Position numbers and translations under genes: made by a program. Of a DNA stretch of 64,000 nt, positions 11,085 to 21,247 are shown one piece after another. The notes under the pieces are model-generated. The model saw nothing but the letters and a program-made list of their open reading frames with translations. It was not told where the DNA came from and did no database searches. The DNA is from Histomonas meleagridis. Taxonomy: Eukaryota > Parabasalia > Tritrichomonadida > Dientamoebidae. Numbering within the stretch: the first letter of the stretch is position 1; each line of letters opens with the position of its first letter. The stretch is from positions 1 to 64,000 of the forward strand of contig WSYJ01000175.1 of the NCBI GenBank assembly GCA_020186115.1, in the 5' to 3' direction.

Positions 11085-13958
11085 TCATACAAAAAGTGCG
11101 ATTAAAAAGATAATAGTTGGGACTGCAATAACGACAGCTACACTAATTCCTATTTTACCACCTTCTGATATTTCTTCTTTACTTGACGCAACTAAAACAT
11201 TATTTGACTCAAAGTCACTAATAAAAGTAAAGTTTACAGCATTTTCATTATTATTAAAAATCATATAATATGTTAAGTTTTCGTTTGAACCAATTTCATC
11301 ACTTTTTATTTCTGATTGCTTAAATGCAAGAACTGAATCGAATTCTGCAAATGTATTACTATTTTTTTCTGATATCCAAACTGTTGTCTGGTGTTCAGAA
11401 TTTTCTTCTATACTCATTTTAATTGATAAATTTAAAGAATTTGAATTTATTGGATTGGTATAGAAATACATAACAGTATGTGCATCAATTAAAAATGTAT
11501 TTTCACCTTTTTGAATTTTTTGAATTTGATTTTGACATAAGTTTCCATTATGTTCACCATCACATTCCATTGTTCCATTAACACAAACGCCTGATTTATC
11601 AGTAATGCATGAATTAGTTTCTTCGAATTCTAAGAATTTTGAGTTAATTGATGTTGATTTTTGATCAAATGGACCAATAGCAACAACAGAACATTTGACA
11701 TTTTCGCAAACTTCATTACTAAACAAATGAATTGTATATTCTCCTTCTTCAATTTCATTTTTCCATATTGTAACTCTTTCATTAGTTGAAAAATGTTCTT
11801 CTATATTATTATCATGATGATTTCCATAAAAAATTTGTCCTGATGGTGAGACAACAACTAAATCAATGTCATAATATATTGGAATTAATGAATCCACTGA
11901 AAGACTTGTATCCAAATATGATATAACAACTCTTAATGAGAATCTTCTATCTAAAACGTTAATTTTAGATGTGTAATGCTTTTTACCTGTAATATTAAGT
12001 AATTTGCTAACACGTAAACCAAATCCAATGTCTTCTGGTAAAGGAATAACTGTTGATAAATCCACTGAACCATGTCCTACAATACGATTTGGTGTACGAA
12101 CTGAGAAATTATTAACTGCTGATGCAATTATACAAGCACGTAAAAGTGTTCCATCAGGATCAATTTTGGTATTTAAATATTTTCCATCAGCAAAATATTG
12201 TGACAAAAGTGCTGCTGCACCTGCAACTGTTGGACAAGCCATTGATGTACCTTGTTTCCTAACTATATTATATGTTTCCGATGGTACTGTTCTGCCTCCA
12301 TGATTATTAACTGCTTTTGCTTGAGAATTAGCACTAAATACTAATGAACCTGGAGCACAAACATCTGGTTTCATTACACCTCTTTTTGATGGCCCTTTTG
12401 AAGAATATGAATCGACTGTAACTGTTCTTCTAATTGACAATTTTTTAACAATCTTTGTTACTATGATATTTTGTCCTATAAAATTACCAAGACTTGCATC
12501 AGAACAATAAATGGAATATTTTGTTATACCTGCTTGACTAAATTTAGAACGAACTGAGGTTAAATTAGATCCATAACAAATTATTAAACTACATGTTTGG
12601 GTTGATGCTGTTTTAATTTGATCTACACTAAGTGTTCCATCAATAGCAAGAAATTGAGTATAACTTGTTGTTTTACTAAGGAACAATTGTTGACTTGATG
12701 AATATGCAAAAGAATAAGAAGAACCTGTAATTAATTGACCTGTAAATTCTTTACCATTTTTGGTTCTAATAATAAATGATCGATCACTTTCACTTTTAAT
12801 ATCTGGTTGTGCACCAACTGATAAAATATTACTACAGACGCTTGGTTGTGTACATGTATATGCTGCTCCATAATTATTAGATGCTGCAAATATAAATAAA
12901 ATAGTTGAATAATTTTCTGCAGCAATGTTATATTCTCTTTCACCTGATGGATTTGGTCCTGTCCATTCCCAGCTGTTAGTAAAAATATGTGAACCAAGTT
13001 CATACATTATGTCTGGACGTAATTTTTTTCCTCGAATATGTTCTGATGCAAGGTAATGGCCAATATAAGCAAATTTAGCATTTGGAGCAACACCATCAAA
13101 TGCAGCTATAACAGATTTTGAATCATATGCTTTTCCTGCAGCTGTTCCTGCAACATGTGTACCATGTGAGCTACTCATTAACTTTTTGTTACGAAAGTTT
13201 GTTGTGTCATTTGACCATCCTTTACCAAGTTTATGTTGGATGTTATAATAAACAAACTTCCTATGGTTTGTGATTTTTTTGTTGAATTCAATGGAAGTGT
13301 CATAAAAAGAGGTATGAAGCCAATCAATTGGAGAGTCTAAAATAGAAATTATTTGACCTGCTCCAGTTAATCCAAATTGCTTAAAATAGGGTGAAACAAT
13401 GGCATGATTTATTGTTTCATCAAAAATAGGATCTTGGTATCGTTTTTGAATATATCCAGTAATTGCATAATTATTTGGAGCTTCTTCAGCTTGAGGTATA
13501 ATAAAACAAACTTCAGGAATTTCAGAGAGTTCACGCACAGTTTCTTCTGGGTTTTCAGTGTTAACAATATATTGAGTATTTGAAACTTTTTCTGCATCAT
13601 ATAAAGAATTGCTCACAAGAACTGCATTTTCTGATGTTACAACTGTAAGATTGTTTGAAATTCCTTTTATCTTTTCGTAGGGTTCAATAAATTTTGCAAT
13701 CATAACTTGATCATCTAAATATTGAAAATCATTCGAAGTAAAATAATGTTTGTATACTTCACCATTTACCTTGTTCAATGAAGTAATTCCCAACATTCTT
13801 TTTAATTCAATGTTATTCTTGTTTAAAAACCAGATATAATACCATCCATTTGTAGTTGATTTTATTTGCTTGTCTTGTCTTTGAATTTTGATTTTATCGC
13901 CAAAGTAGGTGCTAAAAGTAATTTTCTCCCTAATACACGCAAGCAAGAACAGCAGCAT
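11085..13958 (-). CDS. Membrane-anchored subtilisin-like serine protease (S8)
   Basis: A 957-residue subtilase. The N-terminus MLLFLLACI is a short hydrophobic signal-like segment. The catalytic Asp lies in ISILDSPID (about residue 208), His265 in SSHGTHVAGTAAG and Ser572 in GTSMACPTVAGAA. The oxyanion Asn is probably Asn361 in AASNNYG. About 150 residues are inserted between the Asn and Ser blocks, the place where a protease-associated domain sits in many subtilases. After the catalytic domain come a beta-rich region and a short Cys-rich segment (CVNGTMECDGEHNGNLC). The last roughly 20 residues form one hydrophobic helix that runs to the stop, so the enzyme is probably a type I surface or vacuolar protein with almost no cytosolic tail. 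Trichomonads encode families of such subtilases. The ATG at 13958 is the first available. Its neighbours are the convergent aminotransferase and a broken BspA-like gene. Confidence 0.9.
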   Translation of the reverse strand: MLLFLLACIREKITFSTYFGDKIKIQRQDKQIKSTTNGWYYIWFLNKNNIELKRMLGITSLNKVNGEVYKHYFTSNDFQYLDDQVMIAKFIEPYEKIKGISNNLTVVTSENAVLVSNSLYDAEKVSNTQYIVNTENPEETVRELSEIPEVCFIIPQAEEAPNNYAITGYIQKRYQDPIFDETINHAIVSPYFKQFGLTGAGQIISILDSPIDWLHTSFYDTSIEFNKKITNHRKFVYYNIQHKLGKGWSNDTTNFRNKKLMSSSHGTHVAGTAAGKAYDSKSVIAAFDGVAPNAKFAYIGHYLASEHIRGKKLRPDIMYELGSHIFTNSWEWTGPNPSGEREYNIAAENYSTILFIFAASNNYGAAYTCTQPSVCSNILSVGAQPDIKSESDRSFIIRTKNGKEFTGQLITGSSYSFAYSSSQQLFLSKTTSYTQFLAIDGTLSVDQIKTASTQTCSLIICYGSNLTSVRSKFSQAGITKYSIYCSDASLGNFIGQNIIVTKIVKKLSIRRTVTVDSYSSKGPSKRGVMKPDVCAPGSLVFSANSQAKAVNNHGGRTVPSETYNIVRKQGTSMACPTVAGAAALLSQYFADGKYLNTKIDPDGTLLRACIIASAVNNFSVRTPNRIVGHGSVDLSTVIPLPEDIGFGLRVSKLLNITGKKHYTSKINVLDRRFSLRVVISYLDTSLSVDSLIPIYYDIDLVVVSPSGQIFYGNHHDNNIEEHFSTNERVTIWKNEIEEGEYTIHLFSNEVCENVKCSVVAIGPFDQKSTSINSKFLEFEETNSCITDKSGVCVNGTMECDGEHNGNLCQNQIQKIQKGENTFLIDAHTVMYFYTNPINSNSLNLSIKMSIEENSEHQTTVWISEKNSNTFAEFDSVLAFKQSEIKSDEIGSNENLTYYMIFNNNENAVNFTFISDFESNNVLVASSKEEISEGGKIGISVAVVIAVPTIIFLIALFV

Positions 13959-14174
13959 TATTTGAGAGCTTTAAACGCAAAAAAATTTTTACGGTCACAA
14001 AATTGAATATGTTATTCAATATTGAGTGTTGGGTCAAAGCAAACTTATTCAAAAATTAAAAGAGGCTGTTTATTTATTACAACGACTTAAAATGTGACTT
14101 AAAATTGACTATGGTCTATTTTGCATTTAACTTATCTAAAATAAGACCAAATATTCCTGTGGTTGCTAAATATG

Positions 14175-15596
14175 TTATGTATCCAATTTTTTATTTCTTA
14201 TTAAAACAAATGCGATAAATTCAATAATTATTACAGCGATTAATACTGCAAGTGGTATTCCATAAAGATATCCTTTTTCATAATGAATTTCCTCTATTAT
14301 TTCTGCAAATAAATTGTCCGAAGGTTCATAACATTCCTCTAAAGTTTTATTTACTACCTTTAAAGGGCCAAAATATTTTTTGAAGTAAGAAGAATTATGT
14401 ACAATTACTGTTGTATTAACATTGTAAAATGAATCATCCGCAATTAAAGGTTCAAATTTTCCATAAAAATGAATACATGTAAGATTAGCGCATCCATAAA
14501 ATGCATTTTGATTAATCATATATATATTTTCACCAATTATTAATGTAGATAAATTGGTACAATAATAAAATGCACTATTTTCGAATTCTTTTACCTTATT
14601 TCCTATAAAAGCATATTCTAGTAACTTATTTGAGTAAAATAAACCATTTTTGATTGAAGTAACAGAATTTGGAAGTGTGCATTCTCTTAATTTAGAACAA
14701 TAATTAAAAGTTCTTGTTCCCAAATTTTTGAGGTTATTTCCAAAAAATTCAACAATTTCCAAATTTGAACAATATGAAAATGCATGATCAAGAATTGATG
14801 TAATTGGTTCTGGAAAAGTAATGTTAGTTAAAAAAGAACAATATGCAATAATTTTCAATTATTTGAAGGTTTTCAGAAAGAGTTATTTGTGTTAAATTTG
14901 TACATCTATAAAATGCATATGTTGCAATTCTTTTAACTGTATTAGGTAATTCATAGCTATTAGTATCTAATGCAGGTGGATGATATAAAATTTCATTATA
15001 ATTATTTCCATAAAGAACATCATCATCATTATAATTAGAATATTTTGTATTTTCATTAGAAACTTTAATAAATCTTAATGCGGTACAATAAGAAAATAAA
15101 TTATTTCCTATTGAGACAACTGAACTTGGAATTGTAATATTTCTTAATTTTGAACATGAAGAAAACGCATTACTTCCAATCAATTCAAGTGATTCTGATA
15201 AAATAATTTCAGTCAAAGAAGAACAATAATAAAAAGAATAACTTCCAATTATTTTGACTGAATTAGGGATTATTATACTAATTATTGAAGAACAAGAAGA
15301 AAAAGCATAGTCACCTATAGAAAAGACACCATTTCCAATTGAAGTAACTGAAGAAGGAATAATAACTGTGACAATTTTAGAACAATATACAAATGTTGAA
15401 TTCCTTATTTCCTTAACACCATTACCAATAGTTATTGATGTTAATGATTGGCAATAAGAAAATAATAGTCCTTCAATTGTGTTTTATTGGAATTTGGCTC
15501 AAGGTATGTTATGTTCTCTTTAAACAAGTTGATGTAAATAACGTTATATCCCTTAATGTTGTTCAAGTCTAATAAAAAATAAAGTTGGAAATAGTT
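14175..15596 (-). pseudogene. BspA-like leucine-rich repeat surface protein, frameshifted
   Basis: Translated on the minus strand, this region carries many LRR_5 (BspA/TpLRR) repeats such as AFSYCSNLEIV and NSVTSIGNGVF. Its C-terminus has a membrane helix (GIPLAVLIAVIIIEF) and a short basic tail ending at 14175, the usual layout of trichomonad BspA-like surface proteins. The reading frame is broken at least twice. Near 14850 the frame shifts inside an LRR (open part 14824-15483 versus 14175-14858). Near 15480 a two-base shift separates an upstream piece containing INLFKENITYLEPNSNKT from the repeats. Upstream of 15596 the frame meets a stop and I see no valid start. It is either a true pseudogene or has assembly indels; two separate breaks and no start favour decay. 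Confidence 0.75.
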
Positions 15597-16242
15597 TTAT
15601 TCTTCATATGTATATAAATATAATTTTGAGACTTTTGACTACAAAACTTCATATAATCAAATATATATATATGATTCAGGTAATCTACGTTTGCTATTTG
15701 CAAATAAAAATAAGGTTCATTGGCTAGATAAAAAGACAAAGTTGTTTTTATTTGTTTTATTGAATGATTTTTGATCGTTTGAGTGATTTTTGGGGTGCCC
15801 TAACATTGGCGATTTTACTTTTTGACAAGTTTATTCTATCGGATAACTGGAGGTTTGTATGACGAGCTCGAGCTGTTATGCCAAAACTGACAAAATAAAA
15901 CATTGAATTTGATTAGCTAACAAAATTAAAATATCTTTTGAATTATCCAATTAACACACAATTAAAGTAAATATTTAAATATAAAAAGATTATTTTTATT
16001 TATATTTAATATTATACCTGCACTTTTTCGACTCATACTTCAAAAAAACTTTATTTTTTGATTCAATAAAAACTAATTTATTTCATAAAAAATTTAATAT
16101 ATAAAAATTATCTATTCATGTTTTGTAGCATAATATTTATAAATTCTATGGGGTTTATCAATTATTTATTAAGATGTTTCTGTTTTTATTTCCACTTTTT
16201 GAAATGAAAAGTGAAGAATAAATTGGTTAGACCCTGTTTAAA
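15597..16242. other. Intergenic AT-rich stretch
   Basis: No gene or RNA recognised. The stretch is mostly AT-rich, with one GC-richer patch around 15790-15890 that contains the palindrome AGCTCGAGCT. I cannot assign it. Confidence 0.4.
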
Positions 16243-16326
16243 TATAATGAAGAAAATTGATTCACTTCAAGAAATATCACAAAATGATTTTAATTTTACT
16301 CAAACAAAGCATAAAGAAATGGTTTA
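16243..16326 (+). pseudogene. Short fossil of a DUF3447/ankyrin gene
   Basis: The frame reads KIDSLQEISQNDFNFTQT before a stop. This matches the conserved block KLQEISSQTNFDFNQT of the two intact DUF3447 proteins elsewhere in the window (about residue 190 in each). Flanking bases do not continue the homology convincingly, so this is a small decayed fragment. Base to 16708 there is nothing else but the promoter region of the RasGAP gene. Confidence 0.55.
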
Positions 16327-16655
16327 ATTGATAATAATCTTAAAATAAATAAGTTGCTTGGTTAAAGAATATTTATGTCGATTAAATGTCATTACTTATT
16401 ACACAAAAAACTTTCTATTATCTTAAAAAAAAATCATTATAATCTAAGATGAGAAAACCACAATAAAGATCAATTATAACATTTTTGTAATCAAGTTTTA
16501 TAATGTTATTTAGCTGTTGAAGAAAAACTTAGTGAAACTATTTTCTTTGGTAAAAAAATTTTATGGTTGGAGGTTGTGTTTTTGCACGTTTTTAAAATTC
16601 AAATAGATCCCTTTGAAAAAGTTTGTTTCAATTGATATTAATCGTCAATGAACCT

Positions 16656-16667
16656 TTTGGCGCCAAA
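16656..16667. promoter_or_regulatory. E2F-like palindrome TTTGGCGCCAAA
   Basis: A perfect 12-bp palindrome 42 bp before the RasGAP start codon. It contains TTTGGCGC, the consensus core for E2F/DP factors, on both strands. GC-rich palindromes are rare in this AT-rich intergenic DNA. Binding by a trichomonad E2F is inference. Confidence 0.4.
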
Positions 16668-16708
16668 TTTGTTGTTCGTTTTGTAAACTATATAAAACGA
16701 AACTCAAA

Positions 16709-18508
16709 ATGACAACGAAGCTTAATTTCGTTCCTTTTATCTTAAATGGTTCCTTTGTTGTTCAATCCCCTGACAACAACTTGCCAAGTGCTCTAACTCC
16801 GTTTCAAAAGCCTTCTAATTTAGATGATTCGTCTTTTTGCAAATATATTCAAAATATGTTTCCTCAAAAATTTGACTATTTTCAACTCCTTAAATCAATC
16901 GAAAATGATCACAATGAAATTCCAGATTTATATTTAACACATCATGAAGTAATAATCATTCCAGGGAATGTTCCATCATCTCCAATTGAACGTGTTCAGT
17001 TTGTTAAAGATGTATTAAAGAATGTTTTCACTAAAGAACAAATATTAACTTGTGCTACAGGTGCTAGTCATATTGCTATTAATGAATTAAGTCAATGGCA
17101 AAAATATATTATATCAATAACATTAATTCATTTTCATACACTTATTTCGGATAATCGTTTCTATTCAACTGATGAATTACGTTCTCAATTTGTTCAAAAA
17201 GTTTATTCCTTTTTTGTTCCTGATTCATTTAAGCAAATAACTGACACTCGCTTATCAGCTCCAATCGAATTGGTTAAAGGAAAAGTCACTGTTAATAGTT
17301 CAAAAGGGTTAAGTATCATAATCAATTCATCTGATGACATTACTATTATGTCATCTAATTTACTTTCATGGCCGAAGTTTACTTATGATTTAAGTTGTAG
17401 TTTTGATTCCAACAAATTAATATTAAGAAGTAATGACACAGAAAAATTATGTGAATTTTCAATTGATAGTACTAATATTGATGAGTCAGAATGGTGTAAT
17501 GCTTTATGGCCAAAAGCGAATCCACAATTTTCTTCAATTCGTTCTGTTGTTTCAAGTTCGAAAGCATTTAAAGACATACAATTAAATGGTGGAGAAGCCA
17601 CAAGTTTAGCAAAAGTAATGACATCTTTTGATACATCATTTATTTTTTCATTATATAATGTTTTATCAAATGATCAAAGTTCATTTGATAATATTTTTAA
17701 TTCATTATTTAATATATTTGCTTCTGAACAAAAAGAACTTCAACTTTTGAAAGTAATTGCTTATTGCGAATTAGTTCGAACAATTGATTTAAATGAAATG
17801 TTCCGAAGAAATAATAACTTTTTCCGTTCCATTACAATATTTATGAATAAATTATCCGATAATTACAAGAAAACAACAATGAAAGAAATATATTCAGTCT
17901 TATCATCAGCAGAGAAATGGAATACTAATGAACCATCTGAAAAGGACGAAGAAATTGTTGATGATCTTGTAAAGAAATTCTTTGGAATTTTAATCAGAGA
18001 AATTGATAATATTCCACCTGCAATTCGAATATTTTGTCGATTTCTTCGTCTTCTTTCAGAAAGGAGGTTTAGAGACAAAAGGTTAACTCATCGCGCAATA
18101 TTTGCTGTTTTCATTTTACGTTTTGTAATTCCTTCTATTTGTGATCCTCAATCATTAGGATTACCTTTAAATCCAAAAAGTTATACTTATGTTGTTAATT
18201 TTACAAAACTTGTTGCTTATGTTGCACAAATTCTTTCAAGAAAAACTGATAGTAAATTAACACAAATGACAAATAACATCGTCGAAAGAAATAGTTCACT
18301 TGTTGTTGAGTTTTATGATGCACTTTGTAAGAATGTGCCACAAAAGGAAATATCTGTTTTAAGATCGGATTTAATATCAAGTGTAACAAATGTTCGCGAT
18401 TATGTAATACTGCACGAAGATGATATATTGAGCTACAACCAAAATTATCAATGCGAGGAACTCTTTGTGGACGATTTTCTAACAGAGTTTATAGCACAGT
18501 CAAAGTAA
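16709..18508 (+). CDS. RasGAP-domain protein
   Basis: A 599-residue protein whose C-terminal half (about residues 300-520) is a Ras GTPase-activating domain. The arginine-finger region reads EMFRRNNNFFRSI (about residue 362), corresponding to the LFRxNS signature. The second signature is FILRFVIPSICDP (about residue 468), equivalent to FLRFxxPAIxxP in neurofibromin/IRA-type GAPs. Between them lies RIFCRFLRLLSERRF, a normal helical segment of the fold. The first 300 residues have no domain I recognise; they may form a PH- or C2-like module, since beta-rich sequence is visible around residues 190-260. The expected role is switching off a Ras-family GTPase at membranes. The ATG at 16709 has a TATAAAA-like stretch upstream, plus the E2F-like palindrome. 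It is convergent with HSP70. Confidence 0.82.
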   Translation: MTTKLNFVPFILNGSFVVQSPDNNLPSALTPFQKPSNLDDSSFCKYIQNMFPQKFDYFQLLKSIENDHNEIPDLYLTHHEVIIIPGNVPSSPIERVQFVKDVLKNVFTKEQILTCATGASHIAINELSQWQKYIISITLIHFHTLISDNRFYSTDELRSQFVQKVYSFFVPDSFKQITDTRLSAPIELVKGKVTVNSSKGLSIIINSSDDITIMSSNLLSWPKFTYDLSCSFDSNKLILRSNDTEKLCEFSIDSTNIDESEWCNALWPKANPQFSSIRSVVSSSKAFKDIQLNGGEATSLAKVMTSFDTSFIFSLYNVLSNDQSSFDNIFNSLFNIFASEQKELQLLKVIAYCELVRTIDLNEMFRRNNNFFRSITIFMNKLSDNYKKTTMKEIYSVLSSAEKWNTNEPSEKDEEIVDDLVKKFFGILIREIDNIPPAIRIFCRFLRLLSERRFRDKRLTHRAIFAVFILRFVIPSICDPQSLGLPLNPKSYTYVVNFTKLVAYVAQILSRKTDSKLTQMTNNIVERNSSLVVEFYDALCKNVPQKEISVLRSDLISSVTNVRDYVILHEDDILSYNQNYQCEELFVDDFLTEFIAQSK

Positions 18509-18939
18509 CCATTTGTAGTATTTTGGGAAAATTACAACATAATAAAAGTTAACAAATAATATTTTAAGTTTTGCTTCAAAATTAATTAAAATAAGGATTT
18601 CGATAATTTTTTATTATAAAATAAACAAAAAAAAATTCGTAATATTAAGTAAATATTTACTTCAAAGAAAATTAATTCTGTCAATTATTAATTTAACAAT
18701 TTCGGAATGTTTTTTACTGCTAAGTTAAAAGATATAAAGCTGCTGGTCGTTTGTGGCTCCTTAAGGCAATTTTAGTTGAAATGTTTTAATATTCTTTTTA
18801 ATTAGTTTCTAGCCAAAATATAAATTCATAATTATAAACATTCATTTAATTTTCTTGAAATATTTGCATTCTCACTGCTGAGCCTGACTGATTACATTCA
18901 TTTAAAATTTACATTATTTAAGTTTCACATTTTATTCAT
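18509..18939. other. Gap between convergent RasGAP and HSP70 genes
   Basis: This 431-bp stretch separates two convergent stop codons. It is AT-rich and contains probable 3' untranslated regions. I see no gene, RNA or repeat in it. Confidence 0.5.
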
Positions 18940-20931
18940 TTAATCGACTTCTTCGACACGTGGTCCTGATGAGTGTCCACCAGTTGAAGCGCCAGGTGAT
19001 GGGCCAGCGCCTCCTTGCATGTTAGCGAACATTGATGGGTCGATGCCTCCTGGCATGCCGCCAGCGCCTGGCATTCCGCCTTGTGCGCCGCCAGCAGCGT
19101 TTTGGTATGCAGCTTGCATGAGTGGCATTAACTTGCCTTCGAGTTCCTTCTGCTTAGCTTCGAATGTAGCGACGTCTGCGTCTTGGTTAGCGTCGATCCA
19201 TGCGAGTGTGTCATTGATTTCCTTGTTGATTGTGTCCTTATCTGATTGTGACAATGCGTTAGCGAACTGTTCTTGATTTAATGAGTTGCGTACGCCGAAG
19301 CAGTATCCTTCGAGTGCGTTCTTAGCCTCAACCTTCTTACGCACTTCTTCATCTTGTGCCTTGTACTTCTCTGCATCTGCAACCATTCTATCGATATCTG
19401 CTTGTGAAAGACGTCCTTTCTCATTCTTGATTGTGATCTTCTTGACATTACCTGTCGACTTATCTTGTGCTGAAACGTTCATAATACCATCGGCGTTAAC
19501 ATCGAATGTAACTTCAATCTGTGGTACGCCGCGTGGTGCTGGCGGAATACCTGTTAAATCAAATGTACCAAGTAAGTTGTTATCGCGTGTTCTTGAACGT
19601 TCTCCTTCGTAAACTTTGATTGTAACAGCTGGTTGGTTATCGGAGAATGTTGTGAAGACGTTTGACTTCTTGCATGGGATTGTTGTGTTACGTGGAATTA
19701 AAACAGTCATAATTTCACCTGCTGTTTCGATACCTAATGAAAGTGGAGCAACATCTAACAATAAGATATCTTTGATTTCTTCATGTGTATCGCCTTTGAT
19801 AATTGCTGCTTGAACTGCTGCGCCATATGCAACTGCTTCATCCGGATCAACACCACGACATGGTTGCTTACCGTTGAAGAAATCTTGTAATAATTGTTGA
19901 ACACGTGGAATACGTGATGAACCACCAACAAGAACAATATCAGTGACATCGGACTTTGACATGTTTGCATCTCTTAAAACTTGTGCGACTGGATTCATTG
20001 TTGATCTGAAAAGTTCATCATTTAAGTTCTCGAACATAGCACGTGAGATGTTATCCATGAAATCATGGCCTTCATATAATGAATCACAAACAATTGATGC
20101 AGATGTAGCTGTGGATAATGTTCTCTTAGCACGTTCGCATGCTGTTCTTAATGTACGGAGTGCACGTGGTGATTGCCTTAAGTCGCATTTGAACTTCTTT
20201 TGGAAACGATCTGCAAAGTAATTAACCATACGGTTATCAAAATCTTCACCACCAAGATGTGTATCACCTGCTGTGGCACGTACTTCGAACATACCGCCAT
20301 CGATATCAAGTAAGGAAACATCAAAAGTACCACCACCAAGATCAAAGATAAGAACATGACGTTCGTTATCAGATTTTTCGTTAAGACCGAAGGCAATAGC
20401 AGCGGCTGTTGGTTCGTTGATGATACGAAGAACATTGAGACCGGCAATAACACCTGCATCTTTTGTGGCTTGACGTTGACCATCATTGAAATAGGCTGGA
20501 ACTGTAACAACAGCATCAGTAACTTTGTTGGAAAGTTGGCTTTCTGCGATTTCCTTCATTTTACCTAAAACCATAGCTGAGATTTCTTCTGGGTAGAATT
20601 GTTTGGTTTCACCCTTCCATTGAACTTGAATTCTTGGACGATCTGCATCACCACGAACAACCTTGAATGGCCAATGTTGCATATCTTTTTGAACAACTGG
20701 ATCACTGAATTTACGGCCAATCATACGCTTTGCATCGAAAACTGTGTTTGTTGGGTTCATGGCAGCTTGGTTCTTAGCAGCATCACCGACAAGACGTTCA
20801 TCTTCAGTGAATGCAACATAAGATGGGGTTGTACGATTACCCATATCATTTGCAATAATATCAACACGACCGTGTCTAAATACACCGACACAACTGTAAG
20901 TTGTACCAAGATCAATGCCTATAGCAGACAT
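18940..20931 (-). CDS. HSP70: Cytosolic HSP70 chaperone
   Basis: A 663-residue canonical cytosolic HSP70. The ATPase domain shows phosphate-1 [27 protein letters not shown], phosphate-2 [15 protein letters not shown] and the adenosine motif [17 protein letters not shown] substrate-binding domain and a helical lid follow. The C-terminus is a G/P-rich GGMPG segment ending in VEEVD, the EEVD tail that docks TPR co-chaperones such as HOP and CHIP and marks cytosolic rather than organellar members. It folds nascent and stress-damaged proteins with ATP. The coding sequence is noticeably more GC-rich and codon-biased than its neighbours, as expected for a highly expressed gene. The start at 20931 is supported by the N-terminus and by TCATT 9-13 nt upstream. 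It shares a 316-bp divergent upstream region with the SCAR-like gene. I see no clear heat-shock elements there. Confidence 0.98.
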   Translation of the reverse strand: MSAIGIDLGTTYSCVGVFRHGRVDIIANDMGNRTTPSYVAFTEDERLVGDAAKNQAAMNPTNTVFDAKRMIGRKFSDPVVQKDMQHWPFKVVRGDADRPRIQVQWKGETKQFYPEEISAMVLGKMKEIAESQLSNKVTDAVVTVPAYFNDGQRQATKDAGVIAGLNVLRIINEPTAAAIAFGLNEKSDNERHVLIFDLGGGTFDVSLLDIDGGMFEVRATAGDTHLGGEDFDNRMVNYFADRFQKKFKCDLRQSPRALRTLRTACERAKRTLSTATSASIVCDSLYEGHDFMDNISRAMFENLNDELFRSTMNPVAQVLRDANMSKSDVTDIVLVGGSSRIPRVQQLLQDFFNGKQPCRGVDPDEAVAYGAAVQAAIIKGDTHEEIKDILLLDVAPLSLGIETAGEIMTVLIPRNTTIPCKKSNVFTTFSDNQPAVTIKVYEGERSRTRDNNLLGTFDLTGIPPAPRGVPQIEVTFDVNADGIMNVSAQDKSTGNVKKITIKNEKGRLSQADIDRMVADAEKYKAQDEEVRKKVEAKNALEGYCFGVRNSLNQEQFANALSQSDKDTINKEINDTLAWIDANQDADVATFEAKQKELEGKLMPLMQAAYQNAAGGAQGGMPGAGGMPGGIDPSMFANMQGGAGPSPGASTGGHSSGPRVEEVD

Positions 20932-20939
20932 AATAAAAA

Positions 20940-20944
20940 AATGA
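20940..20944 (-). promoter_or_regulatory. Inr-like TCATT of HSP70
   Basis: On the minus strand TCATT lies just upstream of the HSP70 ATG and matches the trichomonad initiator TCA(+1)Y(T/A). The +1 A would be at 20942, giving a leader of about 11 nt, which is typical for these organisms. Confidence 0.55.
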
Positions 20945-21247
20945 TATCAAAAATCGCTATTTTTGGTTGGGCATTTACCAATTCAATTAAGTGTCCGGCT
21001 ATTTATTGCATTGAATTTTTATGATTAGGACGTTTATTTTATGATCGTCTTGAACATGTTTTTCTCGTTTTAAAAAACTTTTTTATATGGATATATCTTT
21101 TAATGAATATATAATAATTAAGACAAATCATAGCCTGCTTAAGCTTTTAAGTATAACGAACATTTTATGGTTAGCATCTTAAAATTTTAATTTGCCAAAA
21201 AGGTTCTTAAAACTTAAAGGTTCCTTTTTTACGATGTAACATTTTAT
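20945..21247. other. Divergent upstream region of HSP70 and SCAR-like gene
   Basis: About 300 bp shared by two divergent genes. It is AT-rich, with TATATG stretches and TTTATTTTATG-like blocks. I searched by eye for NGAAN/NTTCN heat-shock arrays and found only weak, badly spaced matches, so I do not call any. Confidence 0.4.

Noticed and set aside
20932-21247. Heat-shock elements upstream of HSP70
   Set aside because: Only isolated, badly spaced GAA/TTC half-sites were seen.
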